Positions 25,529 to 33,643 of a stretch of DNA of 64,000 nt are shown here, in pieces. Made by a program: the position numbers and the translations under genes. Source of the stretch: Marivariicella sp964432535 (GTDB taxonomy: Bacteria > Bacteroidota > Bacteroidia > Flavobacteriales > Flavobacteriaceae); contig CAYSNJ010000007.1 in NCBI GenBank assembly GCA_964432535.1, positions 23,744 through 87,743 on the forward strand. The letters are read 5' to 3'. How positions within the stretch are numbered: the stretch's first letter is position 1; each line of letters opens with the position of its first letter. The notes below the pieces were generated by a model. The model was given only the letters and a program-made list of their open reading frames with translations, was not told the DNA's origin and did not search any database.

Positions 25529-26482
25529 ATGAATGAATCAATAAAATATATTCTAATATTTTTGTTTTTCTCATGTTCATCTAATAATGAAAATGATAAA
25601 CCCAATCAATACGAGTTTATAACAAAAAATAAAAAATTTATTGGTGAAATAAGTAAAAGTACATCAGGTAAATTTATTGAGTTAAGTAATGGTTTTACTT
25701 ATTATGAATTAGCTAATGAAAATAAATCAGGACCAGTTTTGGTTTTAATTCACGGATTTTCAGTTCCTTCCTATATTTGGGAGCCTACTTACCAAAAAGC
25801 AAAAAATCTAGGTTACAAGGTTTTAAGATTTGATTTATTTGGGAGGGGTTATTCGGAAAATTTGGATACAGATTATACCGATGAATTATTTGCCTCACAA
25901 AGTTGGGAGCTTATGGATTCTCTTTCAATTAATAAGTCAGTTTTAATTGGACTTTCAAATGGGGGTAGGGTTATTTCAAAAATGGCACAAATTGATCCTG
26001 AAAGAGTTGAGAAGTTAGTTTATGTTTCCTCTAATGGATTTAATGATTTAACAGAAAAAAAAGATAAAACAGTTAGTCAAAACGAAATTCGTAATTATAT
26101 AAATAATTATGAATCTATTTCCAAAGGTCAAAAAAATGATTTTAAAAATCCTGATCAATTTAAGGATTGGGATATAAAATACTCCGAACTTCAAAAATAT
26201 AAAGGATTCGCTAAAGCCCTAATTTCAACTTTAAAAAATCATGTATCGTTAGATAGTATTCACACAGAACTAGCTAAAACAAATATTGATATTTATACAC
26301 TTTGGGGTGAATATGATACAGTAGTTAATTATGATAAGTTTGAGGACAAGCTTAATAAAATGATTCCTAATAGGCAGGAGTTCTTTTTTAAATCTGCTGC
26401 ACATCTCCCTCAAATGGAATCACCAAAGGAATTCAACGCTGTCTTGTTTGATTATATCCTTGATTCCACTGATAAAAAATAG
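25529..26482 (+). CDS. Alpha/beta hydrolase lipoprotein
   Basis: A 317-residue protein with a short lipoprotein signal peptide (ILIFLFFSCSS). The alpha/beta hydrolase fold follows: LVLIHGFSVPSYIW (oxyanion loop), the nucleophile elbow IGLSNGGR (Ser), acid in WGEYDTVV, and catalytic His in AAHLPQMESP. This arrangement is that of esterases and haloalkane-dehalogenase-like enzymes; the substrate is unknown. Lipid anchoring places it in the envelope. Its last 63 bases overlap, tail to tail, the 3' end of the LysE-type gene. Confidence 0.85.
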   Translation: MNESIKYILIFLFFSCSSNNENDKPNQYEFITKNKKFIGEISKSTSGKFIELSNGFTYYELANENKSGPVLVLIHGFSVPSYIWEPTYQKAKNLGYKVLRFDLFGRGYSENLDTDYTDELFASQSWELMDSLSINKSVLIGLSNGGRVISKMAQIDPERVEKLVYVSSNGFNDLTEKKDKTVSQNEIRNYINNYESISKGQKNDFKNPDQFKDWDIKYSELQKYKGFAKALISTLKNHVSLDSIHTELAKTNIDIYTLWGEYDTVVNYDKFEDKLNKMIPNRQEFFFKSAAHLPQMESPKEFNAVLFDYILDSTDKK

Positions 26483-27067
26483 GACAGAAATAATTCCTAG
26501 TATAATAAATTGTATGTAAGAAAAATATTTAGAGTTAATGTTAATAGGGCTTTTACTACCCAGATGAGATGCTATAATTGAAACAAAAACAAAAATTAAA
26601 AAAGCAATAACTATAAATACTATTCCGAGAATTAAAAATTGATATGTAATAGATAATTTATCATGAAAAATGAATTGAGGAAATAAACTAATAAAAAAAA
26701 ACATAATCTTTGGGTTAGAAAGATTCATTATTAGTCCATCAAAAAAAGGATTATTTTTTTTCGAATTTACGGATTTAATAATCCTACTTATAGGTAATTC
26801 TTTATATGCTAGAAATCCAATGTAGACTGCTCCACATATTTTAATCCAATAATAAAATTCAGGAAACCCTTTTAAGATTAATGAAAGTCCAAAAGTGGAG
26901 GCTAGAGTATATATAAATAGTCCAGTAACTAATCCAAATGAAATTTTAAATCCGTATTTGTAACCTTTTTGTAGGCTTTGAGTTATAACAAAAATAATAT
27001 CAGGACCTGGGCTAAAAGTAAGTATTAAAACCGTGATACAAAACAAAAGAAAAATTGAAATATCCAT
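26420..27067 (-). CDS. LysE/RhtB family amino acid exporter
   Basis: A 215-residue inner-membrane protein with six hydrophobic segments. The N-terminal TFSPGPDIIFVITQSLQKGYKYG is the LysE/RhtB signature, followed by GAVYIGFLAYKEL and GLIMNLSNPKIMFFF. The family exports amino acids such as lysine, threonine, homoserine or leucine. It is third in the leftward run DUF3050, M28 peptidase, LysE, 16 bases after the peptidase. Export of amino acids released by peptide breakdown would fit the context, but is inference. Confidence 0.92.
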   Translation of the reverse strand: MDISIFLLFCITVLILTFSPGPDIIFVITQSLQKGYKYGFKISFGLVTGLFIYTLASTFGLSLILKGFPEFYYWIKICGAVYIGFLAYKELPISRIIKSVNSKKNNPFFDGLIMNLSNPKIMFFFISLFPQFIFHDKLSITYQFLILGIVFIVIAFLIFVFVSIIASHLGSKSPININSKYFSYIQFIILGIISVLFFISGIKDIIKQDSVEFLW

Positions 27068-27083
27068 ACTATGATGAAGAATA

Positions 27084-28064
27084 TTACTTATTCAATTTGA
27101 TTCTGTTTTTTTGATTTGCTAATTTCCATGCAGTATAAAAAATTAACTTACTACGTTTTGCTAATAAAGGATAATTAATTTTTTCAGGAGTATCTGTTGA
27201 TTTATGATAATCGTTATGAGTCCCATTAAAATAAAAAATTATTGGAATATTTTTTTTTGCAAAATTATAATGGTCACTTCTGTAATAAAACCGATTTGGA
27301 TCTTTTTCGTCGTTGAAAGTATAATCAATTTTGAGATTAATATAATCGTTATTAACTTTTTCAGAAAGTACGTGTAGTTCTTTACTTAGTCTATCAGAGC
27401 CTATTAAATAAATATAATTAGGGTCTTTGTCTTCTCTTTTTGGATCTATCCTACCTATCATATCAACATTTAGGTTAGCTACAGTCTTTTCAAGCGGATA
27501 TAACGGATTTTTTGTGTAATATTTAGAGCCAAGTAATCCTTTTTCTTCTCCAGTAACATGAAGGAATACAATAGATCTTTTTGGACCATCCCCATCACTA
27601 ACTGACTTTTGAAAGGCTTCTGCTATTTCTAATAAGGCAACAGTTCCCGAGCCATCGTCGTCTGCACCGTTAAATATTTCTTCATTATTTTTCCCTACAT
27701 GGTCCAGATGAGCAGAGATAATAATGTATTCTTCTGGGATTTCACTTCCTGTTATTATTGAAACTACATTTTCAGTGCTAACTTTTTTATCTTTTATTTT
27801 AAGAATCATTTTTTGAAAAAAGTTATCAGTATTTTTAGCTGGAGAAATTTCTTGATTAATGTAATAATCTCTTAAAAAATCAACTGCAATTTTTTGACCT
27901 TTTTCACCAGTTTCTCTTCCTGAAAAATAATCAGAAGCATAAGTATATAATAGCCCCTTCAATTCCTCTGAGCTTATGCTTTCTGCATATTTTCTTGGAT
28001 TAGTCTGGGCAGATATCATTAAATAAGAGAATGACAAAGTTGTAATAAAAATTTTTTTAATCAT
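27084..28064 (-). CDS. Secreted M28 family aminopeptidase
   Basis: A 326-residue peptidase with a signal peptide (LSFSYLMISAQ). The metal ligands of M28 are visible in order: SAHLDHVG (His, Asp), NGADDDGSGTVALLE (bridging Asp), TGEEKGLLGS (catalytic Glu and Glu ligand), NVDMIGR (Asp) and THNDYHKSTDTPEKINY (His). It is therefore a di-zinc aminopeptidase acting in the periplasm or outside. It overlaps the DUF3050 gene by 4 bases (ATGA type), so the two are translated together. Confidence 0.94.
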   Translation of the reverse strand: MIKKIFITTLSFSYLMISAQTNPRKYAESISSEELKGLLYTYASDYFSGRETGEKGQKIAVDFLRDYYINQEISPAKNTDNFFQKMILKIKDKKVSTENVVSIITGSEIPEEYIIISAHLDHVGKNNEEIFNGADDDGSGTVALLEIAEAFQKSVSDGDGPKRSIVFLHVTGEEKGLLGSKYYTKNPLYPLEKTVANLNVDMIGRIDPKREDKDPNYIYLIGSDRLSKELHVLSEKVNNDYINLKIDYTFNDEKDPNRFYYRSDHYNFAKKNIPIIFYFNGTHNDYHKSTDTPEKINYPLLAKRSKLIFYTAWKLANQKNRIKLNK

Positions 28065-28840
28065 TTCACTAATCTATAACTTTCTTTAATACTTTTATTT
28101 ATTGAATCCCATAAATTAATTCTCATTTGAAGTGCTTGTTTAGAAGCATTTATCACTTCTAACCATTTTGATTTTTCATTTCCACATAATTCTGTAATCA
28201 TATTTAAGGCCATAGGTCCATGTTCATCTCCATCCAATTCAATATGTCTTTTGAAATAATACATTATATCATCTAGGGAGTTAGGATGTTTGTTTTGAAG
28301 TTGTTGTAAAAGTTTTACAAATAAATCAGGAAGTAGATCTTCTCTTCCAAAAGTAAATACAGCAGCTATTTTATGAATTTTATTTTCTTTTATTGTTGAA
28401 AATGAAAAATTAACAAACTCTTTAACTTCCTTAGGTATTTCTAATATACTTAGTGCATTATTTACACTTAAACCACTATTGATGTTATCTATAAAATTAT
28501 TTATGTTATGTGTGCTAGCTCTAATACTTACCATTGAGTCGATATACATTTCAAAATGACTCATTGGAATGTTATTCTTGTTTATATCAGTTTCTTCTCC
28601 CCAAACAATTTCATTAATTAATCTTCCTGCTATTGGATGTTTCGAAGGGGTCCATGGTATATTAGTATTAGTTAGATCTATTTGAAGTTTTTTAACCAGT
28701 GACATAAAATCCCAAACAGCGAAAACATGCTGCTCCATAAAAATTCTTATATCACTAATTTTTTTTAAATTATTGTATAAATCATGGTTTACTAATTGCT
28801 TTTTTAATGGAGCTAATTCTTTTTCAATTCGAGTAATCAT
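28061..28840 (-). CDS. DUF3050 protein, possible heme-oxygenase-like diiron enzyme
   Basis: A 259-residue all-helical protein of the DUF3050 family. The ATG at 28840 is used; a TTG 7 codons upstream overlaps the promoter -7 box and is unlikely. Conserved-looking acidic/His residues are Glu36 and His38 (MEQHVFAVWDF), a Glu in SHFEMYID, and a block HIELDGDEHG near residues 199-207. The last includes a D-x-x-x-H motif like that of heme-oxygenase-like diiron oxidases (HDO). Function is not established; the HDO link is inference. It is first in an operon with an M28 peptidase and a LysE exporter. Confidence 0.75.
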   Translation of the reverse strand: MITRIEKELAPLKKQLVNHDLYNNLKKISDIRIFMEQHVFAVWDFMSLVKKLQIDLTNTNIPWTPSKHPIAGRLINEIVWGEETDINKNNIPMSHFEMYIDSMVSIRASTHNINNFIDNINSGLSVNNALSILEIPKEVKEFVNFSFSTIKENKIHKIAAVFTFGREDLLPDLFVKLLQQLQNKHPNSLDDIMYYFKRHIELDGDEHGPMALNMITELCGNEKSKWLEVINASKQALQMRINLWDSINKSIKESYRLVK

Positions 28841-28858
28841 ATAATTTTTATTTTCATG

Positions 28859-28866
28859 CAAATATA
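28859..28866 (-). promoter_or_regulatory. -7 box for DUF3050-M28-LysE operon
   Basis: TATATTTG on the minus strand matches TAnnTTTG, followed by C as in the other strong promoters here. It lies about 20 bases upstream of the DUF3050 ATG. No clear -33 TTG is seen. Confidence 0.5.
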
Positions 28867-29005
28867 ATTGATGATCTATTTATTTTAAAATAAAACTTTA
28901 AAATAATTCGCTGTTTACAAGATTTAATTTAAACCAATGTTCAATCAATATTTTGAAATTATTTTAGTCTAATTGATTTAGAATAAATACTAAATTTTAA
29001 TTTTG

Positions 29006-29013
29006 TAAATTTG
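29006..29013 (+). promoter_or_regulatory. -7 box for guaB
   Basis: TAAATTTG matches the -7 consensus and lies 29 bases before the guaB ATG, which gives a short leader. No good -33 TTG at 17-23 bases. Confidence 0.5.
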
Positions 29014-29042
29014 TATGCAATTATATTCTATATAAATTGCAA

Positions 29043-30509
29043 ATGAAATCCAACAAAATTTTAGACCAAGGTTTAACATACGACGATGTGTTGTTAGTTC
29101 CTTCATTCTCAGATGTACTTCCCAGAGATGTATCAATCGTAAGTAACTTTACTAAAAAAATTAAACTTAACGTTCCCATATCTTCAGCTGCAATGGATAC
29201 AGTAACTGAGAGTAAAATGGCAATTGCAATTGCACGTGAGGGAGGTATTGGTGTTCTTCACAAAAATATGACAGTAGCTCAACAAGCTGAAAAAGTTAGA
29301 AAAGTCAAACGTTCTGAGTCAGGGATGATATTAGATCCAGTTACTTTAACTTTAAATTCTCGTGTGTCTGACGCCAAATCATCAATGGAAAAACACAGTA
29401 TTGGAGGAATACCAATCATTGATGAAGTTGGAAAATTAGTGGGTATTGTCACTAATCGGGATCTTCGTTTTGAAAGGAACAATAAAAGACCTATAACTGA
29501 GGTTATGACTTCAAAAAACCTTGTAACCGTCAAGGAGGGAACTTCTTTGGATGATGCTGAGCAAATTCTTCAAAAGTATAAAATTGAAAAGCTTCCTGTG
29601 GTTGATTTGAACTATAAATTAGTTGGTTTAATCACATTTAGAGACATAACAAAACACAGTTCTAAGCCTATTGCTAATAAAGATAATTACGGTAGACTTA
29701 GAGTTGCAGCTGCAGTTGGGATAAGTGGGGATGTTATGGACAGGACTAAAGCACTAGTAAATGCCCAAGTTGATGCTATAGTTATTGATACAGCTCATGG
29801 ACATACTAAAGGTGTTTCAGAGGTTGTTAAAAAAATTAAGTTAGCTTTTCCAGATTTAGAGCTTGTAGTTGGTAATATTGCTACGGCGGAGGCAGCTATT
29901 TATTTAGCTAATTTAGGAGTAGACGCTGTTAAGGTGGGAATTGGTCCAGGGTCCATATGTACTACTCGTATTATTGCCGGTGTAGGATATCCTCAGTTTA
30001 CAGCTATTTTGAATGTTTCCAAAGCGCTTGAAGGAACTGGAATTCCTGTTATTGCTGATGGAGGAATTAGATACACTGGAGATATTCCAAAGGCTCTTGC
30101 AGCCGGAGCTGATTGTGTTATGTTAGGTTCTTTATTGGCTGGTACAAAAGAGTCTCCTGGAGAAACTATAATATATGAAGGGAGAAAATTTAAATCTTAC
30201 AGAGGTATGGGCTCGATTGAAGCAATGGAAAAAGGATCTAAGGATAGATATTTTCAAGATATAGAATCAGACTTAAATAAACTTGTTCCTGAGGGTATTG
30301 TCGGAAAAGTTCCATACAAAGGCGATTTATATGAAAGTATTCATCAATTTATTGGTGGGCTTAGGGCAGGGATGGGTTATTGTGGAGCAAAGGATATAGA
30401 GTCATTAAAAAATAATAGTAGTTTTGTTCAAATTACTTCTTCAGGAATTCGTGAAAGTCATCCTCATAACATTAGTATAACAAAAGAGGCGCCAAATTAC
30501 AGCAGATAG
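29043..30509 (+). CDS. guaB: Inosine-5'-monophosphate dehydrogenase
   Basis: Oxidises IMP to XMP, the committing step of guanine nucleotide synthesis. The 488-residue protein from ATG 29043 has the TIM barrel interrupted by two CBS domains (about residues 95-205: HSIGGIPIIDEVGKLVGIVTNRDL and KLPVVDLNYKLVGLITFRDI). The active-site loop is GPGSICTTR with its catalytic Cys, then IADGGIRYTGDI, and the flap region EGRKFKSYRGMGS. An in-frame TTG two codons upstream is not needed. It converges with a tiny T9SS-CTD gene only 4 bases away. Confidence 0.98.
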   Translation: MKSNKILDQGLTYDDVLLVPSFSDVLPRDVSIVSNFTKKIKLNVPISSAAMDTVTESKMAIAIAREGGIGVLHKNMTVAQQAEKVRKVKRSESGMILDPVTLTLNSRVSDAKSSMEKHSIGGIPIIDEVGKLVGIVTNRDLRFERNNKRPITEVMTSKNLVTVKEGTSLDDAEQILQKYKIEKLPVVDLNYKLVGLITFRDITKHSSKPIANKDNYGRLRVAAAVGISGDVMDRTKALVNAQVDAIVIDTAHGHTKGVSEVVKKIKLAFPDLELVVGNIATAEAAIYLANLGVDAVKVGIGPGSICTTRIIAGVGYPQFTAILNVSKALEGTGIPVIADGGIRYTGDIPKALAAGADCVMLGSLLAGTKESPGETIIYEGRKFKSYRGMGSIEAMEKGSKDRYFQDIESDLNKLVPEGIVGKVPYKGDLYESIHQFIGGLRAGMGYCGAKDIESLKNNSSFVQITSSGIRESHPHNISITKEAPNYSR

Positions 30510-30513
30510 GATT

Positions 30514-30831
30514 TTATGCTATAATCTTGAAAATTTTCACTGTATTATTGGAATGAATTTGAATTATAAACATGTTACCGGTTTTAAGATACATGGGTAT
30601 ATTTTTGGTAAAATTTAAATCGGACAATTCTTTTGAAAATATTTCATTTCCGATAATTGAGTAAACAGTTATTTTAGTAAGTCCTTCAAAACCATTAACT
30701 TGCAATACTCCATTTTTATAAAAAACGCTTTGAATAGAACTTTCAGTAGAATTTTGAAAATAAAATGCTTGGCATGGTTGAAAAGTACCAAAGGAAAATA
30801 AAAAAATATAAATAAATAATTTTGTTCTCAC
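30514..30831 (-). CDS. Small secreted protein consisting of a T9SS type A-like sorting domain
   Basis: A protein of about 105 residues from GTG 30831. It has a signal peptide (LFIYIFLFSFG...CQAF), a short linker, then a single domain of about 70 residues with VNGFEGLTKITVYSIIGNE, the LKTGNMFIIQI block and a final TVKIFKIIA. This follows the T9SS type A C-terminal domain pattern (V-y-xxxG-x ... L-kG-y-i-k-I ... kKiv). No cargo domain precedes it. It may be a secreted mini-protein, a decoy or assembly partner of the type IX system, or a remnant of a larger gene. An alternative start is a TTG two codons upstream. Confidence 0.62.
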   Translation of the reverse strand: MRTKLFIYIFLFSFGTFQPCQAFYFQNSTESSIQSVFYKNGVLQVNGFEGLTKITVYSIIGNEIFSKELSDLNFTKNIPMYLKTGNMFIIQIHSNNTVKIFKIIA

Positions 30832-30863
30832 CCTCAATTATTTCTTGCAATTTACAAATTTTT

Positions 30864-30878
30864 ATTTATGTCATAAAT
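30864..30878. repeat. 15-bp inverted repeat (operator-like)
   Basis: ATTTATG-T-CATAAAT is a perfect 7-bp inverted repeat with a 1-base centre in the divergent gap between the T9SS-CTD gene and the PPIase lipoprotein gene. Confidence 0.5.
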
Positions 30879-30957
30879 GTCTGTAAAACAAGTTATTACA
30901 ATTTTATAATGTATGTATTTTTGAATACTTGTTCTTACTTTATAAAATTTTACAGAC
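30879..30957. repeat. Long-spaced inverted repeat GTCTGTAAAA / TTTTACAGAC
   Basis: GTCTGTAAAA (30879-30888) and TTTTACAGAC (30948-30957) are perfect inverted copies. Further complementary blocks lie between them: CAAGT (30889-30893) with ACTTG (30927-30931), and AATTTTATAA (30900-30909) with TTATAAAATT (30940-30949). The order of the inner blocks does not nest simply, so alternative hairpins are possible. Confidence 0.55.
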
Positions 30958-30994
30958 TTTTGCTTTCCATTATGTAATATTTATAAATAATTAA

Positions 30995-31846
30995 ATGAAA
31001 TTAAGGAGAACCATTATATTATTAATTATCCTATTTATATATGGATGTAATGAATTAAATAATTCAGTTAATAACCAACTAATAGCTAGAGTTGATAATA
31101 ATTACTTGTACAAATCTGATATTGAAAAATTTAATTTAAAATTTTTATCAGAATCAGATAGTATTATCAAAACCCATAATTTTATTAATGAATGGGCAAA
31201 AACACTTTTGCTGCTTGATAGATCCGTTTTAAATATTGATGATGAAAATAAAAAAGCACTCGATAAATTAGTTAATCAATACAAAATAGACCTTTATAAT
31301 AACAGCTATAAATCATCTATAATTAAGTCTCAAATAGATACATTAATAACTGTAAATCAATTGCAAGAATTTTACGCTAATAATAGCTCTATTTTTCTAT
31401 TAAAAGAGCCTTTATTTAAATATAGATTTATAGAATTTCCAAAATATAATATTAATAGGTACGAGATCAAAGAGCGTTTTAATAGAAATTCTGATTTAGA
31501 TAAAATATTTCTTGACTCTTTGTCATTTCAGTTTTCTAACTCATTCAGAAATGACAGTGTATGGTTTTCACAAAAAACACTTGTTAATAATATTCCATTT
31601 CTTTCATCTGATGATTTGTTAGATATAAAAAAATCACAATTATTTGAAGTTGAAGATACAATCCAAGTATATTTGCTTAAAATAAAAGATTTTTTATCTA
31701 AAAATAAAATAGCTCCATTATCATCAGTTGAGAATACGATTAGGAACATTGTTTTTAATCAACGAAAGCTAGAATTTTTAAAAAACTTTGATCAAGAAAT
31801 TATAAATGATGCAATACAAAATAAAAAATTTGAAATATATAGATAA
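30995..31846 (+). CDS. SurA/PPIase-like lipoprotein, parvulin domain degenerate
   Basis: A 283-residue lipoprotein (ILFIYGCNEL, lipid anchor near residue 18). The region IARVDNNYLYKSDIEKF resembles the N-terminal SurA-type chaperone start. It is followed by a helical stretch and then a degenerate C-terminal part with KEPLFKYRFIEFPKY, lacking a clear parvulin catalytic signature. In flavobacteria such genes precede surA-like PPIases and probably form an outer-membrane protein folding chaperone set. Its 3' end overlaps the next gene by 41 bases. Confidence 0.75.
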   Translation: MKLRRTIILLIILFIYGCNELNNSVNNQLIARVDNNYLYKSDIEKFNLKFLSESDSIIKTHNFINEWAKTLLLLDRSVLNIDDENKKALDKLVNQYKIDLYNNSYKSSIIKSQIDTLITVNQLQEFYANNSSIFLLKEPLFKYRFIEFPKYNINRYEIKERFNRNSDLDKIFLDSLSFQFSNSFRNDSVWFSQKTLVNNIPFLSSDDLLDIKKSQLFEVEDTIQVYLLKIKDFLSKNKIAPLSSVENTIRNIVFNQRKLEFLKNFDQEIINDAIQNKKFEIYR

Positions 31847-33191
31847 ATTTTTGTTGATAATATTGATGTTTAACTTGAATGTTTTTTCCCAATCTGTTAA
31901 ATCAAAAATTAAGGTTGACGGAGTAGCTTCAGTAATAGGAGATTTTGTGATACTTGACTCAGATATTGATAGAATGTATGTTGATATGGAATCTCAAGGG
32001 CTATCTGTTAAAGATGTTACAAGATGTGAGCTTATATCTAAATTAATGGAAGATAAACTGTATGCTCACCATGCAATTCAAGACAGTCTGGAGGTCAGCG
32101 ATCAAGAGATATATGATTATGTTGGTCAAAGTATTGATTACTTTACTGAACAGCTTGGAAGTATAGAAAAGGTATTAGAATTTTATAATAAAGCTGATGA
32201 AGCTAGTTTCAGAGATGAATTATTTGAGATAAATAAAATTCAAAAACTATCTGCAAATATGCAAGAAAATATTATTGAAAAAATATCTATTACCCCTGAA
32301 GAAGTTAGAGAGTTTTTTGAATCCATTCCTAATAATGATTTACCCATATTTGGAACTGAACTTGAAATAGCCCAGATTGTAATGTCCCCCTTAGTTTCTA
32401 AAGAGGAAGAAACTAGAATTATAAATCAACTTAAATCATTTAAAGTTGACATTTTAGAAGGTGGATCTAGTTTTGCATCTAAAGCAATCTTATATTCACA
32501 AGACCCAGGTTCTCGATCTAGTGGTGGAAAATACACACTTCAAAGAAAAAGACCGAGAATGGTCAAGGAATTCAGAGATATTGCTTTCAGGCTGCCAGAG
32601 GGAGACATTTCTGAACCTTTTAAAAGTGATTTTGGGTGGCATTTGCTTAAGGTTGATAAAATTAGAGGGCAGGAGGTGGATGTCAGGCATATACTTTTGA
32701 CCCCAAGAATTGACGATAATGATCTCCTGCAAACAAAAAATACTATGGATACTTTGCGTAAAAGAATTGTTGATGGAGAAATTAGCTTTCGAGATGCCGC
32801 TTTATATTTTTCCTCTGAAAAAGAAACAAAGAATAATGGTGGAGTTTTAATTAACCCAATAACTGCCGATACTCGTTTTGAATTAACGAAAATAGATCCA
32901 GTATTATATAATCAAATAAGATACCTTAAGGATAACGAGATTTCTGTTCCATTAGTAGAAGAGGACAAGTCTGGTATAAAAAAATACAAAATTTTAAAGG
33001 TAACCAACAGGTTTGATGAACATGCTGCTGATTATTCAAGTGATTATATCAAAATTAAAGAACTTGCACTTAAAAAAAAGAAACTAGATGCAGTTGAAAA
33101 ATGGATGAAAGATAAAATCATATCAACATATGTTAACATCAATCAGGATTACAGATCTTGTAGCTCAAGATATAACTGGTTGAAAAAATGA
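31806..33191 (+). CDS. SurA-like periplasmic peptidyl-prolyl isomerase/chaperone
   Basis: A 461-residue exported protein: signal peptide around IILMFNLNVFSQS, then VDGVASVIGDFVILDSDID as in SurA. An N-terminal chaperone part is followed by two parvulin-type domains. The first starts at TELEIAQIVMSPLVSKEEE and contains YSQDPGSRSSGGKYTL and SEPFKSDFGWHLLKVD. The second starts at EVDVRHILLTPRIDDNDL and contains YFSSEKETKNNGGVLINPIT. It helps outer-membrane proteins fold in the periplasm. Start at the tandem ATGATG (31806) within the upstream gene, so translation is coupled. It converges with crtZ 1 base away. Confidence 0.9.
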   Translation: MMQYKIKNLKYIDKFLLIILMFNLNVFSQSVKSKIKVDGVASVIGDFVILDSDIDRMYVDMESQGLSVKDVTRCELISKLMEDKLYAHHAIQDSLEVSDQEIYDYVGQSIDYFTEQLGSIEKVLEFYNKADEASFRDELFEINKIQKLSANMQENIIEKISITPEEVREFFESIPNNDLPIFGTELEIAQIVMSPLVSKEEETRIINQLKSFKVDILEGGSSFASKAILYSQDPGSRSSGGKYTLQRKRPRMVKEFRDIAFRLPEGDISEPFKSDFGWHLLKVDKIRGQEVDVRHILLTPRIDDNDLLQTKNTMDTLRKRIVDGEISFRDAALYFSSEKETKNNGGVLINPITADTRFELTKIDPVLYNQIRYLKDNEISVPLVEEDKSGIKKYKILKVTNRFDEHAADYSSDYIKIKELALKKKKLDAVEKWMKDKIISTYVNINQDYRSCSSRYNWLKK

Positions 33192-33192
33192 T

Positions 33193-33642
33193 TTATTTAA
33201 AATATTTCAGGGGCACCCAAAGCATTCCAAAACACTCACCACCATCTTTATGTATATTTTTGTGATGCATTTTATGAGCCCGTCTTAATCCTTTTGCATA
33301 TCTATTATTCACTTTTCTAAATATCTTGAATCTTTGATGAATAAAAATATCATGAACTATAAAGTAAGAAAGTCCATATGTAAAAATTCCAATTCCAATT
33401 GGAAGCCCTGCCCAAAAAGAATGCTCCCCCCAAGCATAAACATTTAAAATACTTACAACTGCATAAAAAATAAAAAATAAATCATTTCTCTCAAACCATG
33501 AATCGTGATTTTTTTTGTGATGATCTTTATGTAGATTCCACAAAAAACCATGCATAATATACTTGTGACTAAACCACGCCATAAATTCCATAACTAAGTA
33601 GGTGATAAAAAACGTTAAAAAAAATAATAATATTTTTGTCAT
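33193..33642 (-). CDS. crtZ: Beta-carotene hydroxylase
   Basis: A 149-residue membrane di-iron hydroxylase that adds 3-hydroxyl groups to beta-carotene, giving zeaxanthin. The four histidine clusters are clear: HKYIMHG, HKDHHKKNHD, HDIFIHQRF and HKMHHKNIHK. Several hydrophobic helices flank them. It follows crtB on the same strand with a single base between the genes. Lycopene cyclase and phytoene desaturase are not in the window. Zeaxanthin is a usual yellow pigment of marine flavobacteria. Confidence 0.95.
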   Translation of the reverse strand: MTKILLFFLTFFITYLVMEFMAWFSHKYIMHGFLWNLHKDHHKKNHDSWFERNDLFFIFYAVVSILNVYAWGEHSFWAGLPIGIGIFTYGLSYFIVHDIFIHQRFKIFRKVNNRYAKGLRRAHKMHHKNIHKDGGECFGMLWVPLKYFK

Positions 33643-33643
33643 T

